A stretch of 64,000 nucleotides of DNA from contig NZ_JBMEUF010000001.1 in the NCBI RefSeq assembly GCF_048820975.1, positions 2,542,001 to 2,606,000 of the forward strand, given 5' to 3'. Shown here piece by piece: positions 35,115-42,123 of this stretch. Below the pieces are notes generated by a model. The model did no database searches, was not told the origin of the DNA, and worked only from the letters and a program-made list of their open reading frames with translations. Numbering within the stretch: the first letter of the stretch is position 1; each line of letters begins with the position of its first letter. The stretch is from Glaciecola sp048820975 (GTDB taxonomy: Bacteria > Pseudomonadota > Gammaproteobacteria > Enterobacterales > Alteromonadaceae). The position numbers and the translations under genes were made by a program.

Positions 35115-35915
35115 ATGAATAGTAAACAAATAAAGTACACCGTAGGGCAACTTAGTAAATTGAGTAATGTGAGCGTGCGAACCTTGCACTTTTACGACGA
35201 AAAAAATTTGCTAAAGGCCAAACGAGATAACAACGGTTATCGTTTTTACTCTGCCTACGATGCCGCTTTATTGCAGCAAATCATTATCTATCGAGAGATG
35301 GATATGAGTTTAACAGACATTGCTGCCACTATTAATGCTGGTAACTTTGACTTAATCAGTGCCTTGCAAAAACAGCGCAGATTGCTAATAGAGCGTCGTA
35401 AAACGACTAATGTAATGATTAAACGAATTGAGGTATCAATTATGATGGCAAAAGGCGAAGAAAATTTTGACGTAATCTTAAAAGGATTACCACAGGCGAA
35501 AGTAGATGAGTGGAAGTCAGAAATAAAGCATGGCGAAAATGGTGAAGAAGTATTTGAAGCTTACGGTAAAATATCAAATGATGAAATTCATGATTATAAA
35601 CATGACGCCGATGAGTGGACCCAACGTTATATGGAAGTTACCCACCTACCCGTAGATGATGAAAGAGTACAAGCTTTTATGAAAGAGGCCTACATCATGC
35701 TAAATAGCATGTTATACAAAACTATGGATGATTTTAAGGGAGCAAATTACGAATTTTTAAAGATGACAAACACAGAGGGAAGAAAAGACACTGTGGTGGT
35801 CGATATTTATGAGACTTATCAAAAAGGTATGGCAAAGCACTACTTCGATGCCATGGACTATTTTGCAGAAAACTCATTAAAGGACAACGAAGAAAATTAT
35901 ATTCACTTGACTTAA
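35115..35915 (+). CDS. MerR family regulator with TipAS domain
   Basis: About 266 aa. MerR helix-turn-helix at residues 5-75 (YTVGQLSKLSNVSVRTLHFYD, then EKNLLKAKRDNNGYRFYS) plus a coiled linker, then a TipAS-type ligand domain (about 150-260) with helical segments such as ISNDEIHDYKHDADEW. TipA proteins sense thiopeptide-like compounds. The ATG at 35115 is chosen over a TTG at 35100; neither has a clear ribosome binding site. It is isolated between the halogenase and the cassette array. A perfect terminator follows. Confidence 0.85.
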   Translation: MNSKQIKYTVGQLSKLSNVSVRTLHFYDEKNLLKAKRDNNGYRFYSAYDAALLQQIIIYREMDMSLTDIAATINAGNFDLISALQKQRRLLIERRKTTNVMIKRIEVSIMMAKGEENFDVILKGLPQAKVDEWKSEIKHGENGEEVFEAYGKISNDEIHDYKHDADEWTQRYMEVTHLPVDDERVQAFMKEAYIMLNSMLYKTMDDFKGANYEFLKMTNTEGRKDTVVVDIYETYQKGMAKHYFDAMDYFAENSLKDNEENYIHLT

Positions 35916-35942
35916 AAAACTCGTTTACGCTAGCCGCATTTG

Positions 35943-35971
35943 TAAAGGCATAATGCTTATGCCTTTATTTG
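35943..35971 (+). terminator. Terminator of the MerR/TipA-like gene
   Basis: TAAAGGCATAA-TGC-TTATGCCTTTA is a perfect 11-bp inverted repeat with a 3-nt loop, followed by TTTA, 28 nt after the stop codon. Confidence 0.85.
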
Positions 35972-36087
35972 CCTTACAGTCCCCATGAACTAAAGCTTTT
36001 CTACCGCATGGAGCGACTATTTGCATGCATTGGAAGCGAGGGGCTAATCTTTGCTTAAGCTTGCGTTGGAAGCCGAGTATTGGGGAT

Positions 36088-36118
36088 TGCGGCCCACCTC
36101 AGGGCGTGTTGTTATGTA
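36088..36118 (-). repeat. Possible degenerate attC at the left end of the cassette array
   Basis: After the relE stop the minus strand reads ACATAAC (R''-like) then a GCCC-TGAGGT-GGGC hairpin, but no clear GTTRRRY partner follows. It may be a decayed or truncated attC closing the array. Confidence 0.35.
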
Positions 36119-36374
36119 CGCTTATAAACATCAGATCTGTGGCCTACTTTTATTACCTGTACAATCAATTCTCAGTCTTTTATCTCGTACAATATGCGAT
36201 AAAGGCATTTACGTATTCGGTACAAACGATTGCCGCTTAACTTTATAGCACCAACTCTTCGCGGATCCTCGGCAAGGCTATCAATTTTTGAGATTATCTT
36301 AATTACGTCTGATTTAGGTACAGACTTCAAACTTTTAAAACTGGTTTTTTAAACGTTACTTTATAGTTTTCCAT
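36112..36374 (-). pseudogene. RelE-family toxin, inactivated by frameshift and internal stop
   Basis: The minus strand starts MENYKVTFKKPVLK in one frame and continues in another with SLKSVPKSDVIKIISKIDSL, then RRVGAIKLSGNRLYRIR and IKVGHRSDVYKR, a clear RelE fold of about 87 aa. A single base is missing after codon 14, and a TGA interrupts the C-terminal part (after YEIKD). Two independent lesions mean no functional toxin is made. It overlaps the 3' end of an antitoxin remnant by 14 nt, the usual relBE arrangement. The last gene of the cassette array. Confidence 0.8.
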
Positions 36375-36438
36375 CTGCTTCCAAACTATTAAGCAGCGAT
36401 TCATAACTTATTTCTGGTTCATCAACTCGAGCTCTAAC
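36361..36438 (-). pseudogene. Antitoxin C-terminal remnant paired with RelE
   Basis: A minus-strand frame (VRARVDEPEISYESL, then NSLEADGKL and TAA) matches the end of small antitoxins that precede RelE toxins. The DNA-binding N-terminus is missing: sequence upstream is the attC of the HigBA cassette, whose core GTTAGAG coincides with the first codons here. The frame has no ATG. The antitoxin was probably truncated when the neighbouring cassette joined at this point. Confidence 0.6.
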
Positions 36439-36492
36439 AGCAGCCAAAACTGTGACAGTTAAACATTTTCGGAGTTTAGGCGCTTGTTATAT
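36432..36492 (-). repeat. attC-like recombination site (HigBA cassette)
   Basis: On the minus strand ATATAAC (R''-like) and GTTAGAG (R'-like) flank about 47 nt containing the perfect hairpin AACTGT-C-ACAGTT. It starts 4 nt after the higA stop codon, as expected for a cassette. Confidence 0.6.
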
Positions 36493-36495
36493 TCC

Positions 36496-36789
36496 TTACG
36501 CCATTGCAAAATGAATTTGATGAACTCTAGCTAAGTTTACATTATGTTTTGCTTGCCAAAGATCATAATTGTCTTGCATCGATAGCCAACTTTCAGGGCT
36601 ACGGCCAAGCGCTTTCGATAGTCGTAAAGCCATTTCTGGAGTAATAGCACTTTTAGCTTTTAAAATACGGCTTAAAGTTGACGGAGAAACATCTAATTGC
36701 TTTGCAACAAATCGGCAACTATAGCCAAATGGTTCCATATAAACATCGGAAATAAATTCACCCGGATGCGGTGGATTATGCATATTCAT
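36496..36789 (-). CDS. higA: HigA-type antitoxin
   Basis: 97 aa XRE-type helix-turn-helix protein of the HigA family: NPPHPGEFISDVYMEPFG at the start, then CRFVAKQLDVSPSTLSRILK (helix-turn-helix, residues 25-45) and EMALRLSKALGRSPESWLSMQ. It represses its promoter and normally neutralises HigB. It is intact, but the toxin before it is interrupted by a stop. Its ATG overlaps the TAA of the higB frame (TAATG). It sits in an integron-type cassette bounded by attC-like sites. Confidence 0.9.
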   Translation of the reverse strand: MNMHNPPHPGEFISDVYMEPFGYSCRFVAKQLDVSPSTLSRILKAKSAITPEMALRLSKALGRSPESWLSMQDNYDLWQAKHNVNLARVHQIHFAMA

Positions 36790-37067
36790 TAGTGATAATC
36801 CTCATAATTTAAAATAAAATCATTGCCATCTTTAAATTCGAATGTGACTCACCAGTTACCATTTACAGTAATAGACCAAATTCCATCTCGTTTACCTTTT
36901 AAGGCATGTAACTTAAACCCAGGTAAGTCAATATCGTCTAAAACAGTAGCAGTATCAATAGCGGCAAGTTGCATTCTAAGTCGACGCTCATGCTTAGCTT
37001 GAATGCCAGCTGTTGTGCCTGACTCAAAGAACTTTTTCAGTCCTTCATGTTTAAATGACTTAATCAT
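36789..37067 (-). pseudogene. higB: HigB toxin interrupted by an in-frame TGA
   Basis: The frame encodes IKSFKHEGLKKFFESG, then KHERRLRMQLAAIDTAT and LPGFKLHALKGKRDGIWSI to VNGNW, then TGA at codon 73, then continues in the same frame VTFEFKDGNDFILNYEDYH to TAA. The full frame is 92 codons, the normal HigB length. HigB proteins have Arg after NW (NWRITF), so CGA has most likely become TGA. The ribosome-dependent mRNase would lose its C-terminal strand and conserved residues. The ATG lies inside the attC core GTTATG. Confidence 0.85.
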
Positions 37068-37123
37068 AACCGAAAGCGTAGCGTGTTGCGCAAAGAGTGT
37101 TGTTGTTTAGCGGTTTGTTATGC
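37064..37123 (-). repeat. attC-like recombination site
   Basis: Minus strand GCATAAC and GTTATGA cores are complementary and flank about 46 nt with AACCG/CGGTT inner arms. It joins the small membrane-protein cassette to the HigBA cassette. The central hairpin is weak. Confidence 0.5.
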
Positions 37124-37384
37124 ATCACCTTTCACTATGGAAAATAATGCGTTAATTTTTTTGTTTACCCGTTTCCTTTCACTATTTTGCTCGGCAATAA
37201 CAATTGAACTAAATAGCAATACTACCCATAACATAGGACTACTACGTGTTTCGGGATATAACCAAAAGATGAAAAAGAGAATTATCAACGCAATAATTAT
37301 TCTAATTGCACTACCTTTCCAATTGGGTTGAAGATCCTCTAGTTCTTTTATTATTTATTCTTTCTGATGTATTTTGGTATTCAC
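37118..37384 (-). pseudogene. Small membrane protein interrupted by an early stop
   Basis: The minus strand has GTG at 37384 with AAAGGA at the proper distance, nine codons (NTKIHQKE), TAA, then 78 more in-frame codons: KELEDLQPNWKGSAIRII, two hydrophobic segments (IALIILFFIFWLY and MLWVVLLFSSIVIA) and a basic tail. Composition and cassette position indicate a real two-helix membrane protein whose tenth codon became TAA. There is no ATG before residue 50 of the downstream part. No family recognised. Confidence 0.6.
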
Positions 37385-37435
37385 TGATTAATTCCTTTTA
37401 TTCTGTAATTTTTATGGCCGCTATACTATCGTGAT

Positions 37436-37501
37436 TCATAACACTTACAATAAGCGGTTTTGGCCGCTCTTGCACAAATCCGGTTAATGGTTTTGTTAAC
37501 T
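37436..37501 (-). repeat. attC-like recombination site
   Basis: Minus strand AGTTAAC and GTTATGA cores with an AGCGG-CCAAAA-CCGCT hairpin between them. It overlaps the stop codon of the 37496 gene, as is common in compact cassettes. Confidence 0.65.
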
Positions 37502-37852
37502 TTTGATATCAAATTGCCCCCAGTTCTTTTTCAACCATTTCAAATATGCGACTGTAAAAAATAAGTTTTGAGGAGGCGGAAAAAATGGAAAGATCTCACT
37601 AAGAAGATCTCCTAACTTTTTCAAGTCTGAATGTTCTTCTTGTTTATACAATTTGGCCTGCCAATGATTTTGAGAATCAAACCAAGAAATACCACTAGGA
37701 TACTTATTTTTAACAAAACCGCTTGAAACTAGAGCTTTGTACTTATCATGGTACTCAATTCTCATAGTGAAAACATGAATTCCGCCAAGTAAACCCACAA
37801 ATATATAAGCCAGCAAACAGGATATCGCAATGATCTTAAACAAATCCATCAA
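37496..37852 (-). CDS. Hypothetical membrane-anchored cassette protein
   Basis: 118 aa with one N-terminal membrane helix (IIAISCLLAYIFVGLLGG), then a soluble part containing YHDKYKALVSSGFVKNKYP and WQAKLYKQEEHSDLKKLG, and a second hydrophobic patch near FPFFPPPQNLFFTVAYL. I do not recognise it. It is one integron-type cassette, flanked by attC-like sites at 37436 and 37874. Confidence 0.65.
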   Translation of the reverse strand: MMDLFKIIAISCLLAYIFVGLLGGIHVFTMRIEYHDKYKALVSSGFVKNKYPSGISWFDSQNHWQAKLYKQEEHSDLKKLGDLLSEIFPFFPPPQNLFFTVAYLKWLKKNWGQFDIKS

Positions 37853-37873
37853 ATATCCTTTTAGAAAGTTAAC

Positions 37874-37972
37874 GCCTAACTAACGAGCATATACATGGCG
37901 CGCATAATACCCAAGGCGCGCCATGTATATGTCCCAGCGACCGAAGGAAGTGCGTTCAGTTTTTTGTTAGGT
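37874..37972 (-). repeat. attC site (best example in the array)
   Basis: GCCTAAC at 37874 and GTTAGGT at 37966 are exact RYYYAAC / GTTRRRY cores. Between them a perfect 15-bp inverted repeat (37888-37902 with 37917-37931) and the segment AGCGACCGAAGGAAG give a 99-bp attC. It starts inside the stop codon of the 37967 gene. Confidence 0.8.
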
Positions 37973-38290
37973 GCCCTCATATGAATACACTTTTTTACCT
38001 AATACCGTTAAATATTGCACTAGCTCTACATTCTTACCAACAGGACAAGGCTGATCGCATGTCACTGTTACAATGTTTCCGTTTGACAATAAAACTTTTG
38101 CCGTATTTTCGACCCCAATGCTTCTTCCACCATAAATTTTCTGTTTCGTCGACAAAATTTCTCCGTGGAGGCTAGCCTGTTCAAACCCTTTAAATGAAAA
38201 TACTGCTATTAACAAAACGAATAGCCCACTAAATATCAAAATGTTTCTAGTTATAGGATTTCTATTGAAATAATCAGCTAAACTACCCAT
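37967..38290 (-). CDS. Hypothetical cassette protein with one membrane helix
   Basis: 107 aa. An N-terminal transmembrane segment (NILIFSGLFVLLIAVFSF, about 15-32) is followed by a small extracytoplasmic beta domain with GEILSTKQKIYGGRS and a Cys pair (VTCDQPCPVGK), perhaps a disulfide. The family is not recognised. The stop overlaps the attC core at 37966-37972, and the ATG follows another attC directly. Confidence 0.65.
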   Translation of the reverse strand: MGSLADYFNRNPITRNILIFSGLFVLLIAVFSFKGFEQASLHGEILSTKQKIYGGRSIGVENTAKVLLSNGNIVTVTCDQPCPVGKNVELVQYLTVLGKKVYSYEGT

Positions 38291-38356
38291 GACACCAAAT
38301 TAAGCGGCGTTTTGGCGCTTTTCCAAAATGTCCGTCTTTAATTTCTTTGTTATAAG
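38291..38356 (-). repeat. attC-like recombination site with degenerate right core
   Basis: Minus strand TTATAAC core at the end of the 38350 gene, then AAATTAAAG ... CTTAATTT outer arms and TTTTGG ... CCAAAA inner arms. The R' core should be GTTRRRY but reads like GGTGTCA, so recombination here may be lost. Confidence 0.6.
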
Positions 38357-38748
38357 CCAAGTTGACACCAGTTCTTAATTTTTGAGATTTCCACTTCTGC
38401 TTCAATACCATTTCCCGTAGCAGGAAACTCCTTTATATACTTTATATTGTCATTGTTGAACCTTACATTTTTCACAAAGCCTTTATTGATTTGCTTAAAC
38501 TCTGAGTAAGCATTTTCTTCAACGTTAATTAAAAACAGTCTAGTTTGAGGACCTTGAACATATTCCGTTGTTAGCCACTCTTCCAGTGCAAGAAACGTCG
38601 AGCAAGGAGACCATTTAAGCTTTTGTCCGAATAAACGGTCACTCAAAAATTGCCCGTTTAATTCTAATCTGCAATACGCAGGGCCAAATCTGATTTCATT
38701 TTCATAAATCAGATTAGCGGAATGTATTGAATTTGGGGATTCGCTCAT
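38350..38748 (-). CDS. Hypothetical cassette protein
   Basis: 132 aa, soluble, without signal peptide. It is beta-rich with segments NEIRFGPAYCRLELNGQ and KWSPCSTFLALEEWL followed by TRLFLINVEENAYSEF, which look like two strands-and-loop blades, but no family is recognised. The gene is bracketed by inverted copies of GTTATAAGCCAAG (before the ATG and across the stop), the usual ends of a gene cassette. Confidence 0.65.
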   Translation of the reverse strand: MSESPNSIHSANLIYENEIRFGPAYCRLELNGQFLSDRLFGQKLKWSPCSTFLALEEWLTTEYVQGPQTRLFLINVEENAYSEFKQINKGFVKNVRFNNDNIKYIKEFPATGNGIEAEVEISKIKNWCQLGL

Positions 38749-38762
38749 TTCGACCTTGGCTT

Positions 38763-38809
38763 ATAACACCTTATTATGAAGACTTCATAGTAACTGCGAG
38801 ATAAGTTCA
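38763..38809 (-). repeat. Possible attC of a lost cassette at the right end of the array
   Basis: Minus strand: GAAC-TTAT ... ATAAG-GTGTT arms around a perfect TATGAAG-T-CTTCATA hairpin, ending in the core GTTATAAGC that begins the next cassette. Small but well folded. Confidence 0.45.
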
Positions 38810-38890
38810 TTTCACAAAGCCTCCATACTTATTCAATTTCAATAGCTTACTATTTTCTTGATGAGAATTTCTACAATTTTTTATGTATTT

Positions 38891-38998
38891 ACCATGCACG
38901 CATAGTAACACCGCGTATCCATCTCAGAAAAGTTCTCAAAAACAAAGCTCTAGAAGGAAATGCCAAATATAGTAACGTGGTTACTATGCATTCATGGT
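38891..38998. repeat. Inverted-repeat pair, 20 bp arms
   Basis: ACCATGCACGCATAGTAACA (38891-38910) and GGTTACTATGCATTCATGGT (38979-38998) are inverted copies with about 17 matches, 68 nt apart. The right arm overlaps the palindrome AGTAAC-GTG-GTTACT (38971-38985). No gene lies inside. The role is unknown; it may be a decayed MITE or regulatory element between the cassette array and the lacI-like gene. Confidence 0.5.
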
Positions 38999-39150
38999 AA
39001 CAACAAGTTTGAATCTAGCCTTGAGTTTTAGAAATACCGACATGCAGGCTAATTGCCTATTTTGTAGAATGCGGTTCACTGAACACCATCAGTAATTACC
39101 CATTAAAAAGGAACCAGTAATGCCTCTATAGTGTTTCTAGCGATGGCGGG

Positions 39151-40197
39151 TTAATCATCTATAGCAGCTGTTTCGCCGGTTTTGATTTCACAGGGTAAAA
39201 CAACACTTTCTTTAACGCCGCTTAGCAACATAGTGGCGGCAGACACACCTTTTTGCACGCTTGCTTGGCACACCGTTGAAATACTAGGGCTAACACGCAG
39301 TGCTTCATTTATGCCGTCAAACCCTGTTATGCGAAGCTCTTCTGGTACTTTTATGTTTGCCGCGGTTGCACAGTACAACACTTCAATAGCCACTAAATCA
39401 CTCATGCATAGCACAACATTTGGCCTAGGGTGGGCAGATAGCACTTCAAGGGCAGCTTGTTTGGCATACTTATGATTATTTTCAGGAATATGCCAAATCA
39501 TATCGTTTTGTACGCTGTTGCCTGTTTCCTCAATCGCTTTAGTAAAGCCATTTAAACGGCGGCGCGTGATGCACTTTTCTAGATCAAGCAAAGGAGAATC
39601 GTAAATTCTACAGGTTGTATTGGCCTCTATTAGCCTTAAGCCAATAATAGCTACGGTATCGGTTGGTTTTACCGCAAGTGATGCAACTTCGTAAGCCGAG
39701 GTTTCGTTATCAATATTAACCGATGGCCTATTTACAAGGTTAAAATCGACCGTTACTACAGGCTTTCGCTGAGCTTGAATATTGGCAAGTAATTCGTTAT
39801 TACGAGGCGCCCCGTAGCAAATAAAGCCATCAACAAAATCTTCAACATCAGTAAGGGTTGATGAATCACCTGAATATAACAATAAGTGTTTGCCTTCTTC
39901 CTTAAGTACCTTTGAAACACCTTCAATAAACGAATTAGCCACAGGGTCTGTCACCATGTAATCAATACTATCGGCAAGTACCAAAGCAATAATATTTGAT
40001 TTACCCTTTCGCAGTATTTGAGCCGCTTTATTTGGCCCTGAAAAGCCAAGTTCTTCGCACGCCTCTAGAATAAACTTACGCTTTTTAGCAGAAAGTTGGT
40101 CAGGGCGATTAAAGGCATTAGATATTGTAGCGGTTGAAGTCCCCAACTTGAGAGCAACGTCTTTTAAGGTCAAATTTCGTTTATTGGGTACAGTCAT
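39151..40197 (-). CDS. LacI family transcriptional regulator
   Basis: 348 aa. N-terminal LacI helix-turn-helix (TLKDVALKLGTSTATISNAF, then NRPDQLSAKKRKFILEAC) and the hinge LRKGKSN, followed by a periplasmic-binding-like sugar domain ending in effector segments such as LRITGFDGINEALRVSP. It follows the second halogenase gene on the same strand and is near the sugar symporter and alpha-glucosidase, so it probably represses this sugar locus. GGAAA precedes the ATG. Confidence 0.92.
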   Translation of the reverse strand: MTVPNKRNLTLKDVALKLGTSTATISNAFNRPDQLSAKKRKFILEACEELGFSGPNKAAQILRKGKSNIIALVLADSIDYMVTDPVANSFIEGVSKVLKEEGKHLLLYSGDSSTLTDVEDFVDGFICYGAPRNNELLANIQAQRKPVVTVDFNLVNRPSVNIDNETSAYEVASLAVKPTDTVAIIGLRLIEANTTCRIYDSPLLDLEKCITRRRLNGFTKAIEETGNSVQNDMIWHIPENNHKYAKQAALEVLSAHPRPNVVLCMSDLVAIEVLYCATAANIKVPEELRITGFDGINEALRVSPSISTVCQASVQKGVSAATMLLSGVKESVVLPCEIKTGETAAIDD

Positions 40198-40397
40198 ATT
40201 GATTTTCCTGTTTACAGCTTTGCTGCGCAGTTATTGCGGGCGTTATGCGTAAATTATCTATTATTATTATAAACGAATCAAACTTAAGATTAAGTTGATA
40301 AGAAAGCTTGCTCAACAAAAACACAAAGCAATATAAAAACAGTAAGTTAAAGCGTTTTTTTGGCACTAAAAACCGACTTAAACATTTAAGATATAAG

Positions 40398-41873
40398 CTA
40401 ATGTGTTTTTGCAAAGTTCAGCGCACATTTATTTAAAAAATGCTCTATGTTGTTTTCCAAATACAAGTCACCTTGTTTTGCTTGCTTAGCCGCTAAGGGC
40501 GGGAAGGTGCCATAGCCAGCAAGCATCGCGTTCCATGAGTTTGCATCAAAATGGTAGGCAAGTTGTTGGCGGTTAATTTCTTTAAGCATATCTTTTTTGT
40601 TAAACCAAGCTTGAAGTATTTGTACTAATGAGTCTGACAGGTTCTCGTTGGCGCGATTATCTATCCAATATTGAGAATCATTGCGGGTATTTAATTTATA
40701 GTGCGCCACAATGTAGTCTCGCACGCGCTCGAACCTGTAGTGAATAGTCTTGTTAAATTCATCTTGAAATTCGTTAGATAAATTACCTTTTGTATAGTGA
40801 TCTACAAACAGTTCGCAACTTACTTGAACTAAGTGAAGCGCCGTTGCCTCAAGTGGCTCAATAAAGCCTTGAGAAAGCCCTACCGCGAGGCAATTTTTCA
40901 CCCAGTGCTTAGACATTTGCCCCACTCGCATTTTTAAATGCCTAGCCTCTTGGCTATCATCTATTCCAAGATGCTCCCTTAGCTCTTTTTCAGCTAGTTC
41001 GGGGCTTAAGTATTTACTTGAATAAACATATCCATTGCCCGTTCTGTTTTGTAAGGGTATTTGCCAAGCCCAACCTGCACTTAGTGCGGTTGCTTTTGTT
41101 TCTAGCGGTAAGGGCTTAAGTGCTGGAGTGGGAAATACTACAGCCGAATCGTTGAACAGGTTTTCACTAAATGATTCAAACGGTGTATTTAGCGTTTTGC
41201 CAATAAGCAAAGAAGCGAAGCCAGTACAATCAATAAAAAAGTCACCTTCAAGCACGCCACCTTTCTCTAAAACCAAAGATGCAATTTCGCCACTTGGAAG
41301 GGTTTCCGCGCTAGTGATTTTATCAAGTATGTGTTTCACACCCAAATCTTTACCTACATCACGTAAATAACTGCCTAGTAAATATGAATCAAAGTGGTAC
41401 CCGTATTGGATGTCAAAGGGAAAGTTTTCTGAGGCATGAACAGAGCGCAGCTGTTTACTTAATACTGCATTTAAAAAGAATAAATCGGGTTGCGTGGTTG
41501 TATCTAAACCCATTCTTCGGGTTAAGCAATTCATGTTAAAGGCGCGGTACGTGTGCAAGTCTACTTGGCTTGAGAAAGGATGAGAGTAGGCGGGTACATT
41601 GGAGCTTGGGCTCCAGCCAGCAAATTGAATACTTAGTTTATAGGTGGCATTGCAGCGCGCCATCCATTCGCTTTCTTTTACTCCAAGAATGTCAAAAAAG
41701 TGCTTTAAATTTGGTGTAGAGCCTTCACCCACGCCAATAATGCCAATTTCGGGAGATTCAACTAGCGAAATATCAACCGGAAAATCAGATAGTTGCTTAG
41801 CAAATAAATTAGCAGCCATCCAGCCTGCGGTACCCCCACCTGCAATCACAATTCGATTCCGTTTACTGCTCAT
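40398..41873 (-). CDS. Tryptophan-halogenase-like flavoprotein (second copy)
   Basis: 491 aa. GGGTAGWMAANLFAKQL near the N-terminus, GVGEGSTPNLKHFFDILG (the usual GEATIP is GEGSTP), and AGWAWQIPLQNRTGNG near residue 265, the WxWxIP motif. It differs substantially from the copy at 33472, so this is not a recent duplication. It is divergent from the sugar symporter, with lacI downstream. The real substrate in this type of locus is unknown. Confidence 0.9.
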   Translation of the reverse strand: MSSKRNRIVIAGGGTAGWMAANLFAKQLSDFPVDISLVESPEIGIIGVGEGSTPNLKHFFDILGVKESEWMARCNATYKLSIQFAGWSPSSNVPAYSHPFSSQVDLHTYRAFNMNCLTRRMGLDTTTQPDLFFLNAVLSKQLRSVHASENFPFDIQYGYHFDSYLLGSYLRDVGKDLGVKHILDKITSAETLPSGEIASLVLEKGGVLEGDFFIDCTGFASLLIGKTLNTPFESFSENLFNDSAVVFPTPALKPLPLETKATALSAGWAWQIPLQNRTGNGYVYSSKYLSPELAEKELREHLGIDDSQEARHLKMRVGQMSKHWVKNCLAVGLSQGFIEPLEATALHLVQVSCELFVDHYTKGNLSNEFQDEFNKTIHYRFERVRDYIVAHYKLNTRNDSQYWIDNRANENLSDSLVQILQAWFNKKDMLKEINRQQLAYHFDANSWNAMLAGYGTFPPLAAKQAKQGDLYLENNIEHFLNKCALNFAKTH

Positions 41874-42003
41874 TTTTAACCGTCATAATAGCAACACCTT
41901 AATTAGTTAAGTCAGCATTGTATGAATAACGCGGCGTAATGTATAGTCGTCATAAAGCACATAGTTAAAAGAATGTAACTAAGTACTGACATTTTACGCG
42001 CAT

Positions 42004-42060
42004 AAGTCTCAAAAGACTTGAACTCACAAGCTTAATCGTTTAAGTTAACGACTTGTTAAA
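42004..42060. promoter_or_regulatory. Divergent control region with inverted repeats
   Basis: AAGTCT-CAAA-AGACTT (42004-42019) is a perfect 6-bp inverted repeat, and TTAAC-GACTT-GTTAA (about 42045-42059) is another. They lie in the 250-nt gap between the halogenase and symporter genes and are candidate LacI-family operators. Confidence 0.45.
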
Positions 42061-42123
42061 TGGCGCTCAATGTTGAGTAGGCATTGTTGATAAACAAAGA
42101 TACATACGTAGTTAGGAATTTAT

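Noticed and set aside
36025..36248. Two plus-strand open frames of about 65-71 codons
   Set aside because: They are antisense to the RelE pseudogene and its attC-like tail, and their residues show no family or ribosome binding site.
37083..37331. 82-codon plus-strand frame
   Set aside because: The opposite strand carries the more convincing coding sequence with a ribosome site, membrane segments and cassette context.
40181..40414. 77-codon minus-strand frame between lacI and the second halogenase gene
   Set aside because: It overlaps both neighbours, has biased hydrophobic/basic content typical of AT-rich noncoding DNA, and no family resemblance.
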